This document shows, piece by piece, positions 8,064 through 16,184 of a stretch of 36,303 nt of DNA. The DNA comes from Opitutia bacterium. GTDB lineage: Bacteria; Verrucomicrobiota; Verrucomicrobiia; Opitutales; Seribacteraceae. The DNA is taken from positions 1-36,303 of the forward strand of contig JABGWZ010000125.1 in the NCBI GenBank assembly GCA_018675995.1, written 5' to 3'. A program made the translations under genes and the position numbers. The notes below the pieces were generated by a model. That model ran no database searches. It had not been told where the DNA came from and was given only the letters and a program-made list of their open reading frames with translations. The first letter of the stretch is position 1. Each line of letters opens with the position of its first letter.

Positions 8064-8101
8064 TAGTTATTTACTTTTTAGAACCCCCAAAAAGATTTTA
8101 G

Positions 8102-8998
8102 ATGAAGATTAAACCTGAGGTAGGATGGATAGGTCTTGGTGTTATGGGTGCCTCAATGGCTGGGCATCTAGTCAAGCAAGGATGTTCGCTACTCGTTCAT
8201 TCCCGAACGCGGTCTAAAGCAGCCCAACTCATACAAATGGGTACCGAGTGGATCGATAGTCCATCCGAAGTCGCGGGCAATGTGGACTATCTTTTTACGA
8301 TGCTCGGCTATCCGGAAGATGTGGAAGAAGTTTATTTTGGGCGTGCTGGTATTTTTTCCAATCTTTCCAGGGGTACAACTTTAATTGATATGACCACATC
8401 AACTCCGGAATTGTCCCAAAAGATTTCGGTTTATGCTTCTGAGCGTGGTTGTTTTTCGCTCGATGCTCCGGTAAGTGGTGGAGATATTGGTGCCAGAGAA
8501 GCGAGATTGGCGATAATGTGTGGGGGGAACCAACAGGCGTACGATAAAACTTTACCATTGTTCCAAATTATGGGTAAAACCATTAATTACTTCGGCGAAT
8601 CTGGTTCAGGTCAGCGTACAAAAATGAGTAACCAAATTTTGATTGCATCTACGATGATTGGCACTGTGGAATCATTACTCTATGCGGAAAAAGCAAACCT
8701 GGATCTTAACCAAGTAATCGAGATGATTGGCCAGGGGGCTGCTGGTTGCTGGTCTTTAAATCATCTTGGTCCGAGAATGTTAAACCAGGACTGGGAACCT
8801 GGTTTTTATGTGAAGCATTTTGTGAAGGACATGGGGATTGCCCTCAATGATGCCAAAAAAATGGGGATACGCCTTCAAGGGTTGGAATTAGCTCACCAAT
8901 TTTACAAAAAAGTTTCTCAGTCCGGTTACGAAGAAAAAGGAACTCAGGTTTTATTAAAAGTTTTAAAGGATTTAAATAATGAATCACTCCATGCATAA
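8102..8998 (+). CDS. NAD(P)-dependent beta-hydroxyacid dehydrogenase (HIBADH/GSR family)
   Basis: This 298-residue cytoplasmic enzyme has the N-terminal dinucleotide motif GWIGLGVMGASMAGHL (residues 9-24), the substrate-binding DAPVSGG, and the catalytic lysine segment GSGQRTKMSNQ of the 3-hydroxyisobutyrate dehydrogenase superfamily. The arginine after the nucleotide strand (VHSRTRSKA) suggests NADPH preference, as in glyoxylate/succinic semialdehyde or tartronate semialdehyde reductases. The exact hydroxyacid is undetermined. The ATG at 8102 comes 38 bases after tRNA-Pro, so readthrough transcription from the tRNA promoter is possible. The UDP-glucuronate decarboxylase gene follows after 57 bases on the same strand. 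Family is firm. Confidence 0.93.
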   Translation: MKIKPEVGWIGLGVMGASMAGHLVKQGCSLLVHSRTRSKAAQLIQMGTEWIDSPSEVAGNVDYLFTMLGYPEDVEEVYFGRAGIFSNLSRGTTLIDMTTSTPELSQKISVYASERGCFSLDAPVSGGDIGAREARLAIMCGGNQQAYDKTLPLFQIMGKTINYFGESGSGQRTKMSNQILIASTMIGTVESLLYAEKANLDLNQVIEMIGQGAAGCWSLNHLGPRMLNQDWEPGFYVKHFVKDMGIALNDAKKMGIRLQGLELAHQFYKKVSQSGYEEKGTQVLLKVLKDLNNESLHA

Positions 8999-9055
8999 TA
9001 AAAGAGTGTTTCCAAATTCGCAGGAATCGATAGAGTAAGTTTAAATAATTTAAAT

Positions 9056-9988
9056 ATGGTTATTCTTGTTACAGGGGGGGCTGGTTTTCTTGGCAGTCAT
9101 TTATGTGAACGTTTGCTCAATCAGGGCCACGAGGTTTTGTGCTTGGATAATTTCTTCACAGGTCGTCGTAAGAATGTGGCACATTTAGCCGACAATCCCA
9201 ATTTTGAACTTATACGTCACGATGTAGTTGATCCTTTTAAGTTTGAAGTGGATCGGATTTACAATTTAGCCTGTCCTGCTTCTCCGATTCATTATCAGTA
9301 TAACCCGATCAAGACTATTAAAACTTCTGTTATGGGAGCAATCAATTGCCTAGGTTTGGCTAAGCGGGTAGGGGCAAGGATTTTGCAGGCTTCCACATCC
9401 GAGGTTTACGGTGACCCTGAGGTTCACCCTCAACCTGAGAGCTATCGTGGTAATGTAAACCCAATTGGGCTAAGAGCGTGTTATGATGAGGGAAAACGCT
9501 GTGCTGAAACTTTATTTTTTGACTACCATCGCGAAAATAAAGTTGATATACGGGTCGTTCGAATTTTTAACACCTATGGTCCACGGATGTTGCCGGATGA
9601 TGGTCGTGTGGTCTCCAATTTTATTGTGCAGGCACTGAAGGGTGAAGATTTGACTATTTATGGGGATGGATCTCAAACCCGTTCTTTTTGTTACATGGAT
9701 GATTTATTGGAGGCGATGATTAGAACGATGGAGCAGGATGATATAGTTGGTCCGATTAACATTGGGAATCCTAATGAATTTACCATTCGTGAACTTGCCG
9801 AAACTGTTCTTGAAAAAGTTCAATCTTCATCAAAACTGGTTGAGTCGCCTCTGCCGTCAGATGACCCTACTCAAAGAAAGCCGGATATTTCTTTAGCTCA
9901 AAAAGTTCTTCAATGGGAGCCGGAAATTCAACTTGATCAGGGTTTAGGCAAAACAATTCCTTATTTTAAAGAACTTTTAGGAGTTTAA
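9056..9988 (+). CDS. uxs: UDP-glucuronate decarboxylase (UDP-xylose synthase), SDR family
   Basis: Predicted to convert UDP-glucuronate to UDP-xylose with NAD retained. The 310-residue protein has [11 protein letters not shown] (residues 6-16) for NAD, the catalytic Y144-xxx-K148 in [23 protein letters not shown], and [10 protein letters not shown], all hallmark strings of extended SDR UXS enzymes rather than of GalE or dTDP-glucose dehydratases. Length matches the soluble bacterial UXS (about 310-315). The product would feed polysaccharide, glycoprotein or lipopolysaccharide decoration. It lies 57 bases after the dehydrogenase gene and 12 bases before secA, so the three may form one transcript. 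An AGGAG sequence near its 3' end could serve the secA start. Identification is confident. Confidence 0.93.
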   Translation: MVILVTGGAGFLGSHLCERLLNQGHEVLCLDNFFTGRRKNVAHLADNPNFELIRHDVVDPFKFEVDRIYNLACPASPIHYQYNPIKTIKTSVMGAINCLGLAKRVGARILQASTSEVYGDPEVHPQPESYRGNVNPIGLRACYDEGKRCAETLFFDYHRENKVDIRVVRIFNTYGPRMLPDDGRVVSNFIVQALKGEDLTIYGDGSQTRSFCYMDDLLEAMIRTMEQDDIVGPINIGNPNEFTIRELAETVLEKVQSSSKLVESPLPSDDPTQRKPDISLAQKVLQWEPEIQLDQGLGKTIPYFKELLGV

Positions 9989-10000
9989 TCTTTCCGAACT

Positions 10001-13000
10001 ATGAACCCACTTGCTCCTTTTAAATCAGTATTAAAAAGCCTAAAGGGCCGAAACCATCGTAAGTACATAAAAAAATGTGCTCCAGTAGTACGTGAAATCA
10101 ACAGGTTTGAAGAAGAATACCAAAAATTATCTGACGAGCAGTTGAAAGCTAAAACTCCTGAGATGATGGACCGTTATCAAAAAGGAGAAACTTTGGAGGA
10201 TTTGTTGCCTGAAGCATTTGCAGTAGTCAAGAATGCCGCAAGAAGGTTATCAGGAACAACAATTGATGTCTGTGATCAGCCGATAAAATGGGAGATGGTG
10301 CATTATGATGTTCAGTTAATTGGAGGTATGGCATTGCATGACCGCCATATTGCTGAAATGGCTACGGGAGAGGGTAAAACTCTTGTATCTACCTGTCCTT
10401 TATACCTGAATGCTCTTTCTGGCAAAAATTGTCAGTTGGTTACGGTGAATGATTATCTTGCCCGACGTGATTCCAATTGGATGGGTGCTTTGTTTGAATT
10501 TCTTGGGTTATCAGTTGGTTGTATTCAAAATAATATGCCTTCGGCTGAAAGGCGAGAGATGTACCTAAGAAATATCACATATGGAACCGCTTCAGAATTT
10601 GGATTTGATTATTTGCGCGATAATGGAATGGCGACATGTAAGGATGACCAGGTTCAGAAAGATCATTTCTTTTGTATTATTGATGAAGCTGATTCCATCC
10701 TGATTGATGAGGCGAGAACACCTTTGATTATCTCTGGTCCAATGCGAGAAGATCACCCCCTTCCTTTTGGTGAAATGAAGCCCTTGGTGATGAAACTTTT
10801 TGATTCACAGCTCAAGCAATGTAATCGCTTAGCAGAAGAAGCGAAGAAACTTTTTGCAAAAGAAGATCCTTCAGAGGAGGAAATGGATGATGCAACAGGA
10901 AGGCTTTATCAGGTTAAAAGAGGTATGCCTACTCATCGTCAATTCATGCGAATGATGGAAGATGCTCAAATCAGGAAGAGATTCGAAAAGTTCGACCTGG
11001 AAATGAACTCAGATTATAACAAAGACAGGGCACATAATCTAAAGGAAGATCTGCATTATGTCATTGATGAGAAAAACCAGCAAGCCGACCTTACCGAGAT
11101 TGGGAGATCATTAATAAGTCCAAAAGACCCAGACGGTTTTGTAATTCCAGATTTGGCTAGTTTGTATGTTGAAATTGATCGCGATACATCTGCAGGTGAT
11201 GATGAGAAGCGCGAGAGAAAAGAGGCTGCTGAAAATGAGTTCCAGGTCCGAAGCGAGCGAATCCATACGGTTTCTCAATTATTGCGTGCATATGGTCTTT
11301 ACGAAAAGGATAAGCAGTATGTTGTGCAAGGTGGCCGAGTAATGATCGTTGATGAAAATACGGGACGTTTAATGCCCGGCCGACGATGGAGTAATGGTTT
11401 ACATCAGGCAGTCGAGGCGAAGGAAGGTGTGGCGATTGAGAAAGAAACAAAAACTTATGCCACAATTACCATACAGAATTATTTCCGTATGTATGATAAA
11501 CTTGCTGGAATGACAGGGACCGCAGAAACTGAGGCTGGTGAATTTCACGATATTTACAGGCTGGGTGTTATGGTTATTCCTACCCACAGGGATTGCGTGA
11601 GAAAAGATTTGAACGATTTAATGTTCAAGGGGCGTCGTCAGAAATTTAATCAGGTTTTAGAGGATTTAACTGAGGCTCACAAAAACGGACAACCTGTTTT
11701 AATCGGAACTGCTTCCGTGGAATCATCAGAAGTTTTCAGTCGTATGCTCAAACGGGCAAATATCAGGCACACCGTTCTGAATGCGAAATTTCACGAGAAA
11801 GAAGCTGAGATTGTCGCTGAAGCTGGTCAGCGAGGAGCGGTTACGATCGCCACAAATATGGCAGGTCGTGGTACTGATATAAAATTGGGTGAGGGTGTGA
11901 AAGAACTTGGGGGTTTATTGGTTCTTGGTACCGAGAGGCACGAGTCCCGAAGGATTGACCGTCAACTACGCGGGCGTTGTGCCCGACAGGGTGATCCTGG
12001 TGCATCTCGTTTCTATGTTTCCCTTGAAGATGATCTTATGCGCCTGTTTGCAAATCAGGGGGCACTTTCCAAAATGCTGGAGAAATCGTTTGGAGATGAC
12101 GAAGTTTTGGAGCACGGCACATTGGATTGGTCTATACAAAATGCTCAGAAAAAAGTGGAACAGCAAAACTACTCGATTCGTAAAAGGCTCCTTCAATATG
12201 ACGATGTTCTGAATCGTCAGCGTGAAATAGTATATTCTATTCGCAATGATGTTTTACTAGAGGAAGATCCAGGGAAAATACTGCTTGAATTAGTGGAGGA
12301 GGAATTAGACGCGAGGCTCGGTGCCATAGCTCTCACTGAGTTTAAGGCAACTCGGAAAGAAGAAATGTCCGAGATTGAATCGTTGGTAGCAAGCTGGGTT
12401 AATGTAACATTCCCTCTAAGCGTTCGCCTGGATGAATTGGTAGGGAAAAGCGAGGAGGATGTGAAGTCTATTTTATTTGATAAAATCAAGGGTGCATACG
12501 AGGCAAAGAGAAATCTTGAAACTCCTGATCAATTACAAAGTCTGGAAAGATATGTGGTCGTCAACGCAGTTGATATTCATTGGCAGGATCATCTTACTGA
12601 AATGGACGAACTACGACGTAGTGTAGGATTACGCGGTTACGGTCAAAAAGACCCTCTGAGCGAGTACAAGAACGAAGCTTTTCGGGCTTTTGAAGAGATG
12701 ATGGTTTCAATGAGGTCTGATGTTTGTAGCGGAATGTTTCGTTCATCCACTAACCTTGCTGCGTTCGAGAATATGCTTTCCAATTTGAGCGATGTTGCCC
12801 GATCAAGTGGTCCGGACACTGCAGTCAGCGGTGGGTTTGACCGTTTTTCGGGTGGCGGATCGCCTCAGGCTGCTAATACTCAGGGAGAAGCCCCTGAGAT
12901 TCCTAAAATTGCTGCTCCTGTTGTTAGGGATACTCCAAAAGTCGGAAGGAATGACCTTTGCCCATGCGGTAGTGGCAAAAAATATAAGAAATGCTGTGGA

Positions 13001-13018
13001 GCAATCGTAACAGCTTAA
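10001..13018 (+). CDS. secA: Preprotein translocase ATPase SecA
   Basis: The 1005-residue SecA drives Sec-dependent export through SecYEG. Visible features: Walker A region MATGEGKTL (residues 120-128), DEAD motif [52 protein letters not shown], and the C-terminal zinc finger [16 protein letters not shown]. Between the DEAD segment and the YVVQGG strand there are about 190 residues, versus roughly 100 in E. coli, indicating an insertion of about 85 residues in the preprotein cross-linking domain (charged, with [12 protein letters not shown] and [14 protein letters not shown]). Insertions here are known in Chlamydiae and Bacteroidetes relatives. The stop overlaps that of convergent rsmA. No second secA is visible. 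Confidence 0.99.
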   Translation: MNPLAPFKSVLKSLKGRNHRKYIKKCAPVVREINRFEEEYQKLSDEQLKAKTPEMMDRYQKGETLEDLLPEAFAVVKNAARRLSGTTIDVCDQPIKWEMVHYDVQLIGGMALHDRHIAEMATGEGKTLVSTCPLYLNALSGKNCQLVTVNDYLARRDSNWMGALFEFLGLSVGCIQNNMPSAERREMYLRNITYGTASEFGFDYLRDNGMATCKDDQVQKDHFFCIIDEADSILIDEARTPLIISGPMREDHPLPFGEMKPLVMKLFDSQLKQCNRLAEEAKKLFAKEDPSEEEMDDATGRLYQVKRGMPTHRQFMRMMEDAQIRKRFEKFDLEMNSDYNKDRAHNLKEDLHYVIDEKNQQADLTEIGRSLISPKDPDGFVIPDLASLYVEIDRDTSAGDDEKRERKEAAENEFQVRSERIHTVSQLLRAYGLYEKDKQYVVQGGRVMIVDENTGRLMPGRRWSNGLHQAVEAKEGVAIEKETKTYATITIQNYFRMYDKLAGMTGTAETEAGEFHDIYRLGVMVIPTHRDCVRKDLNDLMFKGRRQKFNQVLEDLTEAHKNGQPVLIGTASVESSEVFSRMLKRANIRHTVLNAKFHEKEAEIVAEAGQRGAVTIATNMAGRGTDIKLGEGVKELGGLLVLGTERHESRRIDRQLRGRCARQGDPGASRFYVSLEDDLMRLFANQGALSKMLEKSFGDDEVLEHGTLDWSIQNAQKKVEQQNYSIRKRLLQYDDVLNRQREIVYSIRNDVLLEEDPGKILLELVEEELDARLGAIALTEFKATRKEEMSEIESLVASWVNVTFPLSVRLDELVGKSEEDVKSILFDKIKGAYEAKRNLETPDQLQSLERYVVVNAVDIHWQDHLTEMDELRRSVGLRGYGQKDPLSEYKNEAFRAFEEMMVSMRSDVCSGMFRSSTNLAAFENMLSNLSDVARSSGPDTAVSGGFDRFSGGGSPQAANTQGEAPEIPKIAAPVVRDTPKVGRNDLCPCGSGKKYKKCCGAIVTA

Positions 13019-13851
13019 CTCTCCTTTATCGACAATTCTCGCCAAGCATCCGCTTTAATTTGTTCGGGCCTAAAGTTACTAGGCAGGTTCATATCATCCA
13101 ACCATTTCAGCATGATTTCCCGAACTGAAGTATTTTCTTTTTTTGCAAGTGCACCAATTTGCTTTCTGCGCTGAGTGAAAATTTTGCGTATAAGTACCCG
13201 GTCATCTTTGGAAAAGAGAAAAGGATTTTTCAACCTGTCCAACCTTACAAGCATTGAATCAATCCCTGGCACTGGATGAAAGCACTGCCTTGGCACTGGA
13301 TGTGTCTGTGTTTGTTTAAAAGCAGACCGCAGGAAAATTGTCAGGGCATTGTAATGCTTGGTTCCATGAGATGCATTCATCCGGTCAACCGCTTCTTTTT
13401 GTAACATAAGAACCATTCGATTGGGTATTTTATTGGAGTTCAATAAGGACTCCATCCACGGGGATGAAATCGCATAAGGAAGATTTGCAACCACTGCAAA
13501 TTCATTCACTTCATCGGGTAAACTTCCAACTGGGTTTTTGACTGCATCGCCATTGATTAAGTTGAGTTTGCCTTGCTCGATAAAACTTGAGAATTCATCC
13601 TTTAAATTAGCAAATAAGTTGGTATCGATTTCAACTGCAAAAACAGGGTGATTTTGATCAAGTAGTTGCTTGGTTAATGTGCCCAAGCCCGGACCAATCT
13701 CAACTACTGGGATCCTATATGGCAGATCAGCCATAATTAAAGATTTTCGGACAATGTTACCGTCGATTAAAAAATTTTGCCCAAGTTTTTTTTTGGGTCT
13801 GTGGTTTATTGAATCGAGAAGACGGGTAGTTTCAGATGGTGATAAAGGCAT
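13015..13851 (-). CDS. rsmA: 16S rRNA (adenine1518/1519-N6)-dimethyltransferase RsmA/KsgA
   Basis: This enzyme dimethylates A1518 and A1519 in helix 45 of 16S rRNA during late 30S assembly. The 278-residue product shows [10 protein letters not shown] (residues 21-30), SAM motif [11 protein letters not shown] (51-60), the acidic AVEID, NGDAV, and the catalytic NLPYAISSP (123-131), which mark RsmA. The C-terminal helical domain (FFTQRRKQ-like [12 protein letters not shown]) is present. The ATG at 13851 is followed by a usual N-terminal lead of 20 residues. The gene follows trpC by 22 bases in the same direction, so the two probably share a transcript. Its stop codon overlaps that of secA in the sequence TTAA. 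Identification is certain. Confidence 0.98.
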   Translation of the reverse strand: MPLSPSETTRLLDSINHRPKKKLGQNFLIDGNIVRKSLIMADLPYRIPVVEIGPGLGTLTKQLLDQNHPVFAVEIDTNLFANLKDEFSSFIEQGKLNLINGDAVKNPVGSLPDEVNEFAVVANLPYAISSPWMESLLNSNKIPNRMVLMLQKEAVDRMNASHGTKHYNALTIFLRSAFKQTQTHPVPRQCFHPVPGIDSMLVRLDRLKNPFLFSKDDRVLIRKIFTQRRKQIGALAKKENTSVREIMLKWLDDMNLPSNFRPEQIKADAWRELSIKES

Positions 13852-13873
13852 GGGCGTAATCTGAGCGAGAGTG

Positions 13874-14671
13874 CTAACCCCTTGCTTTCATGTCATGAAC
13901 TAATCCTTCAACATCTTCCGAACGCATTAGAGCTTCGCCGCACAATACGGCATCCGCACCAGTTTCTTTGGCAAACCATGCATCTTCAGGCTCGAAAATC
14001 CCACTCTCGCTTACTTTAACGATCGAGTCAGGGATTTGAGGAATTAGTTCTTCCGAGATTTTCAAATCGGTAACGAACCGGGTAAGGTCTCGATTGTTTA
14101 CTCCTAAAATTTTTGGATCATGCTGAAGTGCTTTTTCTAATTCCTCCTCCTCATGAATTTCATAGAGACAATCCAAGCCACTCTCGTCAGCAGCTTCACG
14201 AAGAATTTTCAACTCATCATCATTTAATGCACGTACAATTAAAAGAATTGCTTGGGCTCCCGCCTCGAGTGCTTCCAACACTTGAATTGGGTGAACCATG
14301 AAGTCTTTGCGCAGGGTGGGTATTTTTCTTTGATGGTTTCGAATGAAATCGTTAACTTCCCAGAGATCCTCGAGTTCACCACCAAAGTATTTTTTGTCTG
14401 TTAATACGGAAAGTGCATCCGCGTCCGCATTAATGTATGTCCTTGCTTGCTCAGTGGCAGAGATACCTTCGGCAATATCTCCTGCAGAAGGAGATTTCCT
14501 TTTTATCTCAGCGATGATTGAAAGTTCATCTTGTTTTGCTAAAGCATCCCGAAAGGAAAGGTCAGTTTTCAATCGCTGACCTAGATTTGCGAGATCTTGC
14601 ATTTTTACCGGCCGAATACGTGTGGATATTTCCTTACGTTTCCAGTCCATAATTTCTATGAGTTTGTCCAT
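13874..14671 (-). CDS. trpC: Indole-3-glycerol phosphate synthase
   Basis: TrpC closes the indole ring from CdRP in tryptophan synthesis. Starting from the ATG at 14671 (266 residues; a longer frame to 14761 would add an unrelated 30-residue tail and overlap the mazG start), the sequence shows AEIKRKSPS (54-62) with the catalytic Lys and Glu, DALSVLTDKKYFGG, TLRKDFMVHP, LYEIHEEEEL, GVNNRDLTRF and VSESGI, in the right order of the TIM barrel. It is monofunctional and not fused to TrpF. No other trp genes are adjacent, so the pathway genes are dispersed. It is the upstream gene of a probable trpC-rsmA pair and is divergent from mazG across only ~40 bases. Confidence 0.98.
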   Translation of the reverse strand: MDKLIEIMDWKRKEISTRIRPVKMQDLANLGQRLKTDLSFRDALAKQDELSIIAEIKRKSPSAGDIAEGISATEQARTYINADADALSVLTDKKYFGGELEDLWEVNDFIRNHQRKIPTLRKDFMVHPIQVLEALEAGAQAILLIVRALNDDELKILREAADESGLDCLYEIHEEEELEKALQHDPKILGVNNRDLTRFVTDLKISEELIPQIPDSIVKVSESGIFEPEDAWFAKETGADAVLCGEALMRSEDVEGLVHDMKARG

Positions 14672-14710
14672 GTGGTTAAATGAGTTTTTATTCTTTGCGA
14701 TCAGATTGAT

Positions 14711-15406
14711 TTGCCAAGAAAGAAATCTAATACAGAATGCGCGAGTGTGAGCGAAATTCAACGACTAAGAAATATTGTTGCGAAATTGCGGGCTCCAGAT
14801 GGCTGTCCTTGGGATCGTGAGCAAACTCATCATTCTCTCGTTCAGTGTCTTGTGGAAGAAGTATCTGAAGTAATAGAGGCCATTGATAATCAGGATAGTA
14901 CAGCAATGGAGGAAGAGTTGGGCGATCTTTTGTTACAGGTTGTAATGCATGCTCGTTTAGCTGAAGAGGAAGGCAAGTTTGACTTGGAAGCTGTTGCTTG
15001 TGGAATTGCGGACAAGCTGATTCGTCGACACCCCCATGTATTCGGCGATAATGAAACAAAGATTGATTCACCTGATGAAGTGCTCGACCGCTGGGAATTG
15101 ATCAAAGAACAGGAAAAGAAAAATGCAGGACTTTCTCAGGAAAGGAATCCTGTTTTTAAAGACCTTCCACCTAAGTTACCTGCTTTGCTGTATGCACGCG
15201 ATGTGTACAAGAGAGCATCCAAGCATGGTTTGGCTGATAAGGGTGAATGGTCGGAAGCAGGAGTAGATAAAGCAATGGAGAGCCTAGATGAAAATCTTGC
15301 TGGGCAAGCTTTGTTTGAACTTGTGGCTTCTTGTCGAAAGAAAGGAATTGATCCTGAATCCGCTCTTCGACGTTTCGCATCCAAGCAAGTAAAGATTCTA
15401 AAGTAA
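14711..15406 (+). CDS. mazG: Nucleoside triphosphate pyrophosphohydrolase MazG
   Basis: MazG hydrolyses (d)NTPs to NMP and pyrophosphate, cleaning nucleotide pools. The 231-residue frame starts at TTG 14711; the only other plausible start is GTG 14747, as no ATG precedes the domain. The first domain is intact: LRAPDGCPWDREQTHHSL, EEVSEVIEAID, and MEEELGDLLLQVVMHARLAEE provide the EExxE and ExxD metal ligands, followed by RRHPHVFG. The second half is recognisable (ARDVYKRASKHG, IDPESALRRF) but its ELGD-type ligand segment reads ENLAGQALFEL, so only one active site is likely. It is shorter than the 263-residue E. coli enzyme. It is followed after 23 bases by the YgjP-like peptidase gene, probably in one operon. 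Confidence 0.93.
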   Translation: MPRKKSNTECASVSEIQRLRNIVAKLRAPDGCPWDREQTHHSLVQCLVEEVSEVIEAIDNQDSTAMEEELGDLLLQVVMHARLAEEEGKFDLEAVACGIADKLIRRHPHVFGDNETKIDSPDEVLDRWELIKEQEKKNAGLSQERNPVFKDLPPKLPALLYARDVYKRASKHGLADKGEWSEAGVDKAMESLDENLAGQALFELVASCRKKGIDPESALRRFASKQVKILK

Positions 15407-15429
15407 ACTTTTCAAAATCTTTTGCTTGT

Positions 15430-16167
15430 ATGGCAGATCGGTCGGAAAAAATTTCATTAGGAAATAAAGGATCAGATCGTGATGTATTGTGTTATATTAG
15501 GAAATCAAACCGAGCCCGTCGAATTAGCTTAAGGATTGAATCCAGTGAAAAAATAATTTTGACATTACCTCGCTGGGCAACCCTTCAGCAAGGTCGTGCT
15601 TTTTTATTGCAGCAAAGAAAATGGCTCGAGAAAAGAATCGAAAATTCACCTCCCGTTATAGATCTCATAACTCATTTACAGACTGGTGGGCAGATTTGGC
15701 TTTCTTCTCATCCACGGACACTTAATTTGATAGATGTAAACAAAATGGCTAAGTTTAGTCATCAAATTTGCTATGACCAAATTACTTTAAATATTCCTAA
15801 AAATTCTTTGGGTGCTGATGGAGAGGTGTTTTCTTTTTTACAGACTCTTGCAAAGGAAAACTTAACAAACAGAGTCTTTATACTTTCAAAAAAGTTTGGG
15901 TTTAAGGTGAAAAAAGTGAGAGTTGGTAATCAAAAGAGTCGTTGGGGTTCCTGTTCAAGTAAGGGCACAATTTCCCTGAACTGGCGTCTTCTTCTCTTGA
16001 ATTACTCTCTTGGGCAATATGTTATTTTACATGAACTTGCACATTTAAAACACATGAACCATTCGTTAGCTTTTTGGCAGTACCTTGAATTTATCTGCCC
16101 GGGTGCCCGTGTTCAGGATCGAGAACTGAGGGATGAAGGTAAGAAAATAATCAATCTGGGCAGGTAA
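15430..16167 (+). CDS. YgjP/M48-type zinc metallopeptidase (DUF45)
   Basis: The 245-residue protein carries the zinc motif HELAH in VILHELAHLKHMNHS near the C-terminus, preceded by VRVGNQKSRWGSCSSKGTIS, the most conserved string of the YgjP-like/DUF45 metallopeptidases (SprT- and WSS1-like fold). The N-terminal part (RKSNRARRISLRIE, LLQQRKWLEKRI) also matches this family. Family members are cytoplasmic; some relatives act on DNA-protein crosslinks, and the bacterial ones are often found near restriction or housekeeping genes, so the target here is unknown. There is no signal peptide. It follows mazG closely and ends 17 bases before the convergent ankyrin gene. Family is confident, function open. 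Confidence 0.93.
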   Translation: MADRSEKISLGNKGSDRDVLCYIRKSNRARRISLRIESSEKIILTLPRWATLQQGRAFLLQQRKWLEKRIENSPPVIDLITHLQTGGQIWLSSHPRTLNLIDVNKMAKFSHQICYDQITLNIPKNSLGADGEVFSFLQTLAKENLTNRVFILSKKFGFKVKKVRVGNQKSRWGSCSSKGTISLNWRLLLLNYSLGQYVILHELAHLKHMNHSLAFWQYLEFICPGARVQDRELRDEGKKIINLGR

Positions 16168-16184
16168 GAGGGAGATCAGCTAGG

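Noticed and set aside
11157-12489. Antisense frames within secA of 76-102 residues
   Set aside because: They are out of frame with a complete SecA, with no motif or start signal of their own.
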